NCBI GenBank assembly: GCA_963556695.1
Contig: CAUWAG010000003.1
Location: 8,308,001-8,372,000, forward strand
Direction: 5' to 3'
Length of the DNA stretch: 64,000 nucleotides
Source of the DNA: Anthostomella pinea
Lineage: Eukaryota > Ascomycota > Sordariomycetes > Xylariales > Xylariaceae
The position numbers were made by a program, and so were the translations under genes. Under the pieces are notes generated by a model, which was given only the letters and a program-made list of their open reading frames with translations, had not been told where the DNA came from and searched no databases. Shown here one piece after another: positions 10,154 through 19,682 of this stretch; within the stretch, counting starts at the first letter, position 1; the number at the start of each line of letters is the position of its first letter.

Positions 10154-12880
10154 TTACCAAACAACCCCGCCGCCCTGCCCATCCTTGCCATCCCAAAGGG
10201 CCGGCTCTCCCTCTCCCTTCATCATCTTCTTCGTCGTCTTCTCGTCGCCACCTCCACCTCCACCAGCACCCTCACCACCGCCATCCTCAAGCACCCTAAC
10301 AACCCCACCCTTCCTCCGCTCCGCCAGCCAGCGGTCCGTCCAGCCCTTCATGCGCGCGCGCGTCGCCTCCTTGGCGACATTAACGGTAGGCACGACGCGC
10401 TCGACGCGCAGCGCCATCAGGAACAGCGCCAGCTCGCGGAAGCTGCTGTGCTCCGAGTAGGGCACACCAAAGCACATGGCCTCACGCGTGCTCCCCGGCT
10501 GCGCGAGAAAATCACCACTCCCAAACCGCGGGCGCCATGCGGGGCCGTGCAGGATCGCCGTCGTCGGCACCGAGCTGGGCGCCGTCGTGGCCGATATTGT
10601 TGCGTTGCTCTTGCTGCCCTGCGCGCTGAAGCTCCACCCCGAGGGCCGGAAGCCGACGATGCGCGTGAAGCCGTGCTTCTTGTAGGTCTCGAGGTAGGCC
10701 TGCAGCGTCTCGGCACGGATCTCTTGGAGTGCCTGCATGTGCACCTGCGCCTCGTGTGCGTGGGGCGTCATGAGCGCCGCCAGCTCCGGGTCGTCGAGCT
10801 GCGCGCAGAGCCGCATCTTGTGCGGGTTCGCGTAGATCTTGCTGCCCAGCGCCTGCGCGATGGCCTTGCAGACGCGCTCCTTGCCGATCGAGTATGTGCC
10901 GCAGACGACGAGGAGGCGGTTCTTCTTCGGTTCGGGCTTGCTGGTGCTAATGCTGCTGCCGTTGGTGGGCTTTGTGTCGCCATCCTTCGGGAAGAACTTG
11001 CTGACGGTGGTGGTGCCCCTCTCGCGCCGCAGCGCGTCGAAGGCCTCGTCCGCCACGCTGGGATCGCCCGAGAGAGACTTACAGAAGTCGGCACAGGCTC
11101 TGATGACATCGTCCTGGGGTGGGAAGGCGTAGCGAGGGTTGAGGTATGTGGTGTCCAGGTAGCAGATGTCGATCTTCTGGTGCTTGACCTTGCCGGATAT
11201 CGCGTCGATGGTGTCGGGCTTCAGTAGTGGATGAGTGACGTGCGCGGGGCAAGCGCGGAAGTCGCCACAATGCAGGATCCGTTGCGTTCTGGGGTTCGGT
11301 CCCTTCTCACTCGACTTTTCAAAGAGGAATAGTGAACTGCCAGGGCAGTGATTCGCCGGAATCATGGTCACCATGACCCCCTCAGTGCCCGGTACCTCGA
11401 CCGTCTCCTCGAACTCGAGCTCTACTACGAACTTTGCCGCCGTCTTGAGCTGGTTCTTGACGAGACTGCCCGTCACCTTGCTGCAGTATATAGGTCCATG
11501 CTTCCAACTCGCACTCAGGCCGATGTAGTGGTCGCTGTGGAAGTGGCTGAGAAAGTAGGCCTTGCAGCCCTGAACGGCGCCGTATCGGAAGGCATCGACG
11601 CAGATAGACAGGCCAGGCATGATCTTGTAGAACGGACATGTCCGCTCGTAGGCAGGCCTGCCCCTGGCCGCCTGCTGCGCCGCGGCCGCGTTTGCGAAAG
11701 CCACATCTTCAGAATTGCCGGACATGAGCTTGCTGAACGCCGAAGTCGGTTTATCAGCCGTCGTGCCTCCGAGGCTGATGGGGTTCGCCTGGCCGGGTCT
11801 CGGTACGGCGGTTTTGGCAAATCGTTTGCCCATCTCAGGGGCGTCCACGGTGTTCTCGTTTGCCGGAGCCGGCTTAGACGCGGCCGGGAGAGGTATCGGG
11901 TTTCCGTCCAGACAAGCGTTGACGTGGACCGTGGCCTCTTCCGGAGTGATTCCGGACAGACTTGCACTGCACAACGGGCAAGTGGCCGTCGTGCCCTCGT
12001 CGTCTTTCGGCGGCAGTTCCGCTATGCAGTCTGACGTGTAGCCTCCTGCATCCTCGGCTTCCGCTTCCGCTTCCAGCTTCGCCTGCTCTTCCATGTAGCG
12101 TTTCGCGCGAACCTCTTCGCCGTCGGCAAATTCGTCATCGTCGAACAACCCTTCGATGTTCTCGAGGTCGGGGAACTCGTCATAAAAGAAGGTCTCCTGC
12201 TTGAGCACTGCTGCGTCCGTCGGCGCATCTGTACCGCTTTCGTCAATTGCCGGCTTCGGCGCCAGGGGCGTCGCAAAGCTCGGGATATGATCGAGGGCCG
12301 GGAATGAAGGAGTCGAGCCATTGGACATTGGCATTGTAGGCGCTTCTTTCTTCATTTCGTCCTCGCTGTCCGAGTCGGCCAAGAAGGGTCCGGTCCGACG
12401 TCGAACCGGCCGTTTCCGTTTCGGAAGCTGTGTCTCGGTCTCAGTCGCAGACCCCTTTTCCGGCTCTTTCTTGACCGGGTCCGGGTCTTTGCCCTCGACA
12501 AGAGATGTGAATCCATTGCTACCGTTATGGCTTAGTTTTCTCCGCTTTAAAGCACTTGGACCGTCTGCACTCGCCGTCCCTTTCACGTCGTCCTCGAGCC
12601 CATATATGTCCTCATCATCCTTGTCGTCGCCGAAGTCGCCCTTCGGAGGGGCTGTCGCCGGTGCCGAGGGGTCGTCCAAAAACAGCTTCTCCTCAGGCTT
12701 CAAGAAGTAGTTGGCGATGTTCCCGTTCGGCAGTTGCTGCGGTTTCTTCTTCGCGCCTGCGCCCTTGCCGTCCTTGGTACCGGATCCCCAGCCCAGCTTC
12801 GTCTGGGTGTACTTGCGACCCTGCGGCGTCGCGGGCTTCGCGGGTGTCGCGGGCTTCGAGGGCTTCGTGGTGCCCGGCAT
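10154..12880 (-). CDS. pso2: DNA cross-link repair nuclease Pso2/Snm1
   Basis: Metallo-beta-lactamase/beta-CASP 5' exonuclease that acts in interstrand cross-link repair in the nucleus. Single exon; start chosen at the ATG at 12880 (MPGTTKPSKP), since the 42 codons before it resemble no family member; 908 aa. The disordered N-terminus has basic stretches and acidic runs. A UBZ4-like zinc finger (CPLC at 301-304, then H319 and C323) should bind ubiquitin. The nuclease core starts near residue 410: motif HFHSDH at 446-451, PANHCPGS around H511, HCGDFRACP with D540, YLDTTYLNPRY with D576. The DRMBL part has GTYSIGKERV, FRPSGW and PYSEHSSFRE with H811. The last 50 residues are Gly/Lys-rich and poorly conserved. 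It converges with lsm2. Confidence 0.95.
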   Translation of the reverse strand: MPGTTKPSKPATPAKPATPQGRKYTQTKLGWGSGTKDGKGAGAKKKPQQLPNGNIANYFLKPEEKLFLDDPSAPATAPPKGDFGDDKDDEDIYGLEDDVKGTASADGPSALKRRKLSHNGSNGFTSLVEGKDPDPVKKEPEKGSATETETQLPKRKRPVRRRTGPFLADSDSEDEMKKEAPTMPMSNGSTPSFPALDHIPSFATPLAPKPAIDESGTDAPTDAAVLKQETFFYDEFPDLENIEGLFDDDEFADGEEVRAKRYMEEQAKLEAEAEAEDAGGYTSDCIAELPPKDDEGTTATCPLCSASLSGITPEEATVHVNACLDGNPIPLPAASKPAPANENTVDAPEMGKRFAKTAVPRPGQANPISLGGTTADKPTSAFSKLMSGNSEDVAFANAAAAQQAARGRPAYERTCPFYKIMPGLSICVDAFRYGAVQGCKAYFLSHFHSDHYIGLSASWKHGPIYCSKVTGSLVKNQLKTAAKFVVELEFEETVEVPGTEGVMVTMIPANHCPGSSLFLFEKSSEKGPNPRTQRILHCGDFRACPAHVTHPLLKPDTIDAISGKVKHQKIDICYLDTTYLNPRYAFPPQDDVIRACADFCKSLSGDPSVADEAFDALRRERGTTTVSKFFPKDGDTKPTNGSSISTSKPEPKKNRLLVVCGTYSIGKERVCKAIAQALGSKIYANPHKMRLCAQLDDPELAALMTPHAHEAQVHMQALQEIRAETLQAYLETYKKHGFTRIVGFRPSGWSFSAQGSKSNATISATTAPSSVPTTAILHGPAWRPRFGSGDFLAQPGSTREAMCFGVPYSEHSSFRELALFLMALRVERVVPTVNVAKEATRARMKGWTDRWLAERRKGGVVRVLEDGGGEGAGGGGGGDEKTTKKMMKGEGEPALWDGKDGQGGGVVW

Positions 12881-13609
12881 CGTGCTTGCTTGCTGGAGGA
12901 AGTTGCGGATGTGGGAAAGGTGGTGCAGATTTGGAGTTGGGAGAAGTTGGGAGAAAGTTGGGTCATAGCATGTTTGCCAAGCGCGTGTCCCTTCAACTGC
13001 GACCATTCAACGGCGACCACTGAGCCGTCTGGGGTTAGGGTTGGGTCGTCGGTGCTTGCTGGAGAAGGGAGAGAAGGAATCGCAAATTGGCGGGTTTGCC
13101 CCTCGGCCGGTCAGTGACGCAGTGACGCGACGATCGGCGGCGCCTTTGTTACGCGCTGTCACTTGACTTTCATTTGTCCACCCCATTTATTTCCCCGTGC
13201 TCCGTGCCCCGTGCCCCGTGCCATACGTAGGTACCTACTAATAAGTCAACAAAACCATTGATACCAACCACACTGCTCTGGATGTTTCTGTTTCCCAGAC
13301 CAACCCAACTCAGCTGCTGCTTTTCTACCTTTTCCGCCAAGCTCAACAAGTACAGCCATACCTAGTCATCGCAGTCACCATCAACCTTTATTACTCTAGA
13401 ACGGCTCCATGGCGCGCCATTATTCTCTGAATTGTTCACGTACATCTTTGCACATAGCTACACCAAATAAATGACTCCTGCTTCGGACTTTCATTGACCT
13501 TGTCTGTCCCAATTGACTTATCCGTTACGCCGTTACGCCACGCCTGCAATGCCCGAATCTATCTAGGAAACGACGTCCTTCTATCTGTAATCCCAACTCA
13601 TTCTCTCCT
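12881..13609. other. pso2 promoter and permease 3' region
   Basis: No gene. Upstream of pso2 there is a short stretch of repeated GTGCC/CCGTG words near 13195-13220. The rest should be the 3' UTR of the permease gene. Confidence 0.6.
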
Positions 13610-15861
13610 CTAGGAAGATTTCTCGTTTGAGATCTGATCCGTTGCTGTCGCATCACTTCTGCTTTTCTGAGATGCCGACGGTGAGCTATCAATCCCCTTC
13701 GACTTTTCACCCTTCAGCAAGCTCGAGGTCGTGGAGACGGGGTTTCCCTTGAAGTAGTCGTGGATTTGCTGGTTGAACTCATCGTCGTCGTTATCGATAG
13801 AAGCCGACTCGGCCTCGCTTGCGGTCCGCGATGCTTCACGCTCTTCCCAGTCTGAGCGAAGATCTCGGATCTTGGCCTTCGTATCCAGTTCGGGGTGGTA
13901 ATTCTTTCCAACACCCGTCCAGCGCTCCCAGAGTGAGAGATGGCGCGGGTGGACAGCAATACCGTGATATTCGTGTTCCCGCCCCTGCAGGATATACGAC
14001 CACCGACGCTCCTGCTCCTTCAGATCCAGGCCGGTGGTGTCGGGAAGCCAAATAAACGTTATCAGCATACCGGCGAGGCCAAACCATGGAATCACGTAGA
14101 ACTTGGTTTGATCTCCAATGTAGTTGTAGAGGACCGAGGCGAGAAGAGCGCCGGACTTTCCGATCATGGCCGAGAAACCGTGGGCGCTGGCTCGGACCTG
14201 GGTGGGGTAGACTTCACCGGCGACCAGGAACGTGACCGAGTTCGGCCCGAACTGGTTGAAGAAGGAGGATAGGAAGTACATCGCCTGGAAGGCGTGGATT
14301 CCTGCCGCACTGGTGTAGTAACCGTAGTTGAAAGCGGGAATGACAAACATGAGAAAGCACATGAAGAAGCCAACCTGCTGCATGTTCTTTCTGCCGTACA
14401 GTTTATTGTCGATTAAGAGCGATGCGGCGTAGTATCCGCACAGAGAGACCACGACGTTGACCAAGTTCCAGGACCAGATGGTCAAGAGGGATTTCGGGTT
14501 GTCGGAAATGATGCCGATGAACCGACCTGAAAGATTGTAAGCATATGCACCCCGTCGGACATCCTTTGGACACGCGAAAACGTACTTTGGAACAGCTTGT
14601 TGCCGTAAAAGAACACATCATTGCAGAACCAGGTACCAGCAGTTGCAAACAACCGCCCACCAAAGCTGCCGCAGGTCATCTTGAGCGACTTCACGTCGTA
14701 CCCTGTAACCTTGGCCTTCTTTTTGGCCTTGTCGAGTTGTTTGCCGCAATTCTTCATTTTCCAGGTTCGGTAGTAGGTAAGCCATAGGGTTCCAATGGCC
14801 GGAAAGGCAAAGGATAGCCGGAAGGTGAACTGGGCGGCAGAGATAGAGTAGGGAGGCTCGCCGCCACTGCCACGGTTGAAGATGCAAAGGAGGACGATGA
14901 GCACGACCTGGTTGACGAACTGTCCCCAGCCTTGCATCAAGAAGGCCATGGTAACCTTTCGGCCACGGTGAAGCCGGTCATCTCTAGTCGATAGCTTGCC
15001 AGCGGATACGGCGTTCTCCATGGACGATGTAGCCGTGATGGGATATTCGCCACCGACGCCCATGCCTACAAGTCATAGGCGGTTAGCAAGGGACTTGTCA
15101 AGACAAGTAGGAACAGGCCACACCGTATACAAACAGAGACCAGGCATACATGATAACCCAGCCCTGTAGAGTTAGGCCCCAAGAACCCGTGAGCATGATG
15201 AGACCAATGAGCATGACGACAGCGTCTTGAATGAGACCCCATCGCCGTCCTATCCAGTCGCCAATGATCTAGACGACCAACATATTAGTCTTTGTCCTTC
15301 ACAGCAAAGAGACTGTGCCAGTGGACTACTTACACCCACGCCAACCTGACCGACCATGATGCCGATGATTTCCAGGTAAGTGACAGAATACACCCAGTTA
15401 CGGCTGCACTCAGTGCCAGTCTTGGGCCAGCATGTCGGCCAAGCAGCCTCGAACAATGGCTGGAGATTGCCGATGGAGAAGAGGACGTAGCCTTCCAGGC
15501 CAAGACCAGCACCTGGCAGGATTGCATTTCGGAAGTACCAGGCGAGGGGGCTGAGAGGGTCCTCCTTCATCATGGCGAGGACAGTCTTGGCTTCGGTCTT
15601 CGCTTCGGCTCGGTCGACTTCGCTGACAAAGGCGAAGCGCTGGGCGAGGGGCAGGTCAGCCCAGTAGACACCTTCGGGAGTATAGGAGTCATCCGGATGG
15701 GTCAGGTGGGAGAAGATCTGCTTTTCCTGGTCGGTAGCATAGTCGGTAGAGCCTCTCGGAGGGTATTGTTGGTCCTCCTCGGCCATATGGGGTCCATGAG
15801 GCACCGGCACCTCCCCGATTGGGGGGTTGCGTGCGTGATGACCTCGCAAGAAATCCGCCAT
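13610..15861 (-). CDS. MFS permease, PHS family, Git1-like
   Basis: Major facilitator of the phosphate:H+ symporter group, most like fungal Git1-type glycerophosphodiester transporters at the plasma membrane. Four exons fit on the minus strand: 15861-15334, 15268-15124, 15065-14586 and 14526-13610, giving 689 aa. Joining them restores the hallmark GMGVGGEYPITATSSMEN. Other landmarks are IIGDWIGRRWG in the first cytosolic loop, GEVYPTQVRASAHGF and IWLPDTTGLDLKEQERRW near the last membrane helices. A cytosolic N-tail of about 130 residues and a Ser-rich acidic C-tail flank the helices. The second exon's donor (GTGTGG) is weak but needed for frame. Substrate choice between phosphate and glycerophosphodiesters cannot be read from sequence. 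It is divergent from apn1 across a 1.9 kb gap. Confidence 0.85.
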
Positions 15862-16182
15862 TGTTGTGTGTGAAAGGGAGAGGACTCGGGACACGAGCTG
15901 CGTCAGACCAGTATTTAAGCAGGGAGAGGTCAAATAAAGTCCGTGAAAACTTCGCAAACTTAGTCTCCCGAAACTTAGTCGTGTGCTAGGGTGCTCTCGA
16001 CTGCCTCATACGCCGTTGGACTCGCCAGTCCGACAGGCTATGGTAGTGTCTCTCGAATATGTGCAACGTCGTGGCCGGCAAAGGAACTTGAGTATGGAGA
16101 CGCGTAGGTAGGGATCAGGTAGTATCAGTCTGTGCTGTTGGTGGCCAGGGGTGGGTTGAAGAGGTCGGCCACAACAGAGAAG

Positions 16183-16202
16183 TAACTACTTATAAGTAGT
16201 TA
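16183..16202. repeat. Perfect 20-bp palindrome
   Basis: TAACTACTTATAAGTAGTTA is identical to its own reverse complement. It lies 322 bp upstream of the permease start codon. It could be a site for a dimeric regulator or a chance palindrome; no matching factor is known to me. Confidence 0.8.
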
Positions 16203-17585
16203 TGATGTGGTTATCAATGATTATAACACTGAATGGGTGGCCAATACAAGCTCGATCTCGCACGACAGATGACAAAGACGGCTGTCGTTGGGACTCGGGA
16301 GGACGAGTGAATGATAAAAGATCAAAGATTAGATGGAGTGAGCGGCAAAAGGCAGGAAAAGAAGAAGCGTGGCAGACTAGGTAAGGCTAGGTACATGTAC
16401 TGAGAGGAGCGCGGTTTCTGGCGCACGCGAGCACGATGAGGCTTCTTGGCTTCCTACTGGCTTCCTACTGGCAAAATGGCGCTTCCCCACAGTTGTGACT
16501 TGTCGAAGGGGAGTCGGGACCATTTGACCATGCATGCAAGTGGGATGGTGGTGGTGGGATCGTCACGATGGTGGATGCCCGCACTCCAGCGGCCCAGCCT
16601 GCCATTCCGCATGGCGTCAGCCGCATCGGCATCCCCAATTGGTAGGGGATCACGGCGAGTGCTGGCTGATCAGTGAAAGAGTAGGCTGAGTAGGTACGTT
16701 TTGGGTTCCTACTGTACATGCACACATGATCTGGATGATCCTTCCCTGGGCGAACAAAAGAGAAGGCCGTGTTTGCGTGTGAAACAGTGACGTTATGGGA
16801 GCCAACCTTCGAATTTGTTCCGACTTCCATGGGTCAAAATCCACGAAAGAAACGTTTAATTGCCAGCCAATCACGACTCGCAAACCGGCCACGTTGTCGT
16901 TTGATCTCGGTTGATTCGACAGAAAGTTCAGATCACGCTAGAGGCACGTACCTCCCAGCGCTCCCTCCGGCAGCCCCCGCTGCACAGTCCGACAGGGGCA
17001 TGCGGTCGAGGCTCTTCTTGGCAGTTGGGAGAAACGGAGCCGTTGATGGGCAGGCTGCAAGCCGGCGGAACAGGCCTGCAGGCGAAGACGGCCGAGAGGC
17101 GTTGTGACGTTGAACGCGGGCCTGGATCGCAGCTTCGGCTGTCGTGCTGCGTGCTGCGTGCACACCAGCCAAGCAGCCAAGGCCGTCACAAAGCTTTTTT
17201 CTAGTTGTTCGAGAACACCGGTTTCTGTATTCTGCAAGTGGTCGCGTGAGCAATTGGAGTCATGTCGCTTATCAATTCGAAGAGACGTATCGCCCATGAG
17301 TTTGTCAGTGATACATGTAAATACTGCATTCATTCGTGTCTATCATCAAGAAGCACGTGTCAAAAGTGAGCCGAAATAAATCAATTCTTTTCTTCAGATT
17401 CCCGTTACACCAATCAGAATCAAAGACTCGAACACATGTTCTGACGGGATTCCGTTCGGTATCCATGAAGGGATATTTCCGGCGGGTACAGTCACCCCCA
17501 CAAGCCTAATGGAATAGCAGCACACATGGGCCTAGGCTTGGGAGAATTATTACGTAATTGTCGGGAGACATCCACAATACACACA

Positions 17586-17594
17586 TCACGTGAC
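17586..17594. promoter_or_regulatory. TCACGTGAC E-box upstream of apn1
   Basis: Exact copy of the 9-mer also found before lsm2, here 205 bp upstream of the apn1 start codon. A Cbf1-like bHLH protein is the obvious candidate binder; this is inference. Confidence 0.45.
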
Positions 17595-17798
17595 TACGAG
17601 TCTGCGCTTGCCGCGTTCCAACGCGTCGGGTCACTCTCCCAGTCGTATCGTCTCGGCCCGCGTCACCAGGAAACACCCGACCGGACTGGACCCGTTTGCC
17701 TGTCGGAATGATCAATCCATCATCCACACCGTTGCACGACACCCATATGTGCCTGCGAATCCAATAACGGCTGCTTTTGATAGCGCACAAATACCACA

Positions 17799-19273
17799 AT
17801 GCCTCGTCAGCCTCCTCGCAAGGCGAAGAAAGCTGTTGCAGAGACTGTCGCTACTACCGAGGTCGCATCAGAAACCAACGGTACCACGAAAGTCGAGGCC
17901 AAGACCCGCGTCACCAAGCGCAGGATTACCGAGACCGTCCCGAAGCTCGAGGTTCCCGAGATTGAAGAGAAGCCTCAACCCACGAGGAAGCGCAAAGCTG
18001 CCAAAGTCAAAGTCGAAGAGGACGAGGAGGAGGAGCCTGCCAAAGAGGAGCCCAAACCCGCCAAAAAGCGAAGAACAGCGAAGCCCAAGATCGAGGACAT
18101 CATGCCACTTGCTAAGCGCACTGTCATTGCTTCGATGAAGAAGGCCATGCATATCGGTGCCCACGTCAGCAGTGCAGGAGGTAATTACATGCAAGCAATT
18201 GGGCTCCCGCGAACCCATCAAGCTAACCAGAGGCTCGCGCAGGTGTCCAGAATTCAATACACAACGCCGTACACATAGGCGCCAACGCCTTCGCCCTCTT
18301 CCTCAAGTCGCAGCGCAAATGGGCAAACCCTCCAATCGCACCCGAGGCCCGCGACGGCTTCCACAGCCTGTCGCAGGAACACAAATTCGAGGTCCATCGG
18401 CATTGTCTACCGCACGGGTCGTATCTCGTGAACCTCGCGCAGGCGGAGAAGGAGAAGGCAGACCAGGCATATGACGCGTTCCTTGATGACCTGCAGCGGT
18501 GCGAGTCGTTGGGCATTACGCTGTACAACTTCCACCCGGGGAACACCAACGGCGACAATAGAGAAGAGGCCATCAAGCGCATCGCGGCGCAACTAAATAA
18601 AGCGCACAAAGCGACAAGTACCGTCGTAACAGTCTTAGAGAACATGGCGGGACAGGGCAACGTCGTCGGCTGTACATTCGAGGACCTAAGGGACATCATC
18701 GCATCGGTAGACGACAAGAGCCGGGTTGGCGTCTGCATCGACACCTGCCACGCCTTCGCAGCGGGCTACGACCTGCGGTCGCCCGAAGCCTTCGAGGCCA
18801 CGATATCCAAATTCAACGACGTGGTCGGCGCGAACTACCTCAAGGCGTTCCACCTGAACGATAGCAAAGCGCCGTTCGGCTCCCACCGCGACCTGCATGC
18901 CAACATTGGTACCGGTTTCCTAGGCTTGCGCGCCTTCCACAACGTCATGAACCACGACGGCTTCCCGGGCCTGCCAATGGTGCTCGAGACGCCGATAGAG
19001 CGCAAGGGTCCCGACGGCAAGACCATAGAAGACAAGCAGGTCTGGGCAGACGAGATCAAGCTGCTCGAGAGCCTCATCGGGATGGACGCCGAGAGCGAGG
19101 AGTTTGCGGCCCTGGACACGCGGTTGCAGGCGCAGGGCGCCAGCGAGCGTGACAAGATCCAGGACCAGGTCGACCGCAAGAGCGCCAAGGATGCGAAGAA
19201 GGGAGCCAAGAAGGGCGGCGGCAGGAAAAAGAAGAAGACCGCCGAGACTTCAGACGAGGAAGAATCTGAGTGA
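17799..19273 (+). CDS. apn1: AP endonuclease Apn1 (endonuclease IV family)
   Basis: Zinc-dependent enzyme that cuts DNA at abasic sites during base excision repair, downstream of glycosylases such as Ogg1. Two exons, 17799-18180 and 18243-19273, with a 62-nt intron (GTAATT donor, GCTAAC branch site); 470 aa. Residues 1-115 are a Lys/Glu-rich disordered extension with several basic clusters, suited to nuclear or mitochondrial targeting. The TIM barrel begins at MHIGAHVSSAGG. All metal-ligand motifs of the family are visible: GAHVS, NFHPGN, VLENMAGQG, CIDTCHAFAAGYDL, FHLNDSK, HRDLHANIG and VLETPIE. A Lys-rich tail ends the protein. The N-terminal extension is longer than in bacterial Nfo, as is common in fungi. 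Confidence 0.96.
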
Positions 19274-19682
19274 ACTTTAGGTAATCACTGAGCTGATTTC
19301 ACCACGATCCAGGCAGGGGCTCTGGATTTGTACCAAACTTGTATATTCTCTCTGTAAGTATGCATGCATCATTGGTAACTGCCTAGGCGTTCTTTGGGTA
19401 TGGTGTATAAAGCAAGCAAAGCAGTGAACCACCAATTCTATATCTGTTGGAGGGGAAAGGGGGGGGGTGGGGGGGGCGGGGGAGATAAAAGTCGGTATCC
19501 ACGACTCATCATCCAACCCATCAATCCTCCAGACAATGAAAGAGTTCTCCCGCCCCCTACCGGGCCTGAACACCTCCAACGCCCGACTATATGCATTGCT
19601 TCATTCTCGTGTTCGTCGTCACCGTGTATGTAGGTATCTTCATCTCGTCAATCCATCCACGCACTGCTGCTGATGGTCCAGC
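19274..19682. other. Convergent 3' region between apn1 and bub1
   Basis: No gene. It holds both 3' UTRs in about 400 bp and a G-rich block at 19452-19482. Confidence 0.65.
19452..19482 (+). repeat. G-tract cluster, possible G-quadruplex
   Basis: Four G-runs (4, 9, 8 and 5 bases) separated by AAA, T and C fall within 31 bp of the plus strand. This meets the usual four-run pattern for a quadruplex. It lies about 180 bp behind the apn1 stop and antisense to the bub1 3' end, so it would be G-rich in any apn1 read-through RNA. Confidence 0.75.

Larger units (their letters stand above)
15862..17798. other. Divergent intergenic region, permease/apn1
   Basis: No supportable gene on either strand. 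It contains a perfect 20-bp palindrome at 16183-16202 and a TCACGTGAC box 205 bp before apn1. Confidence 0.55.

Noticed and set aside
10115..12041. Long plus-strand frames (up to 370 codons) opposite pso2
   Set aside because: They mirror GC-rich codons of a clearly conserved minus-strand protein; composition is Arg/Ala/His-heavy and has no domain.
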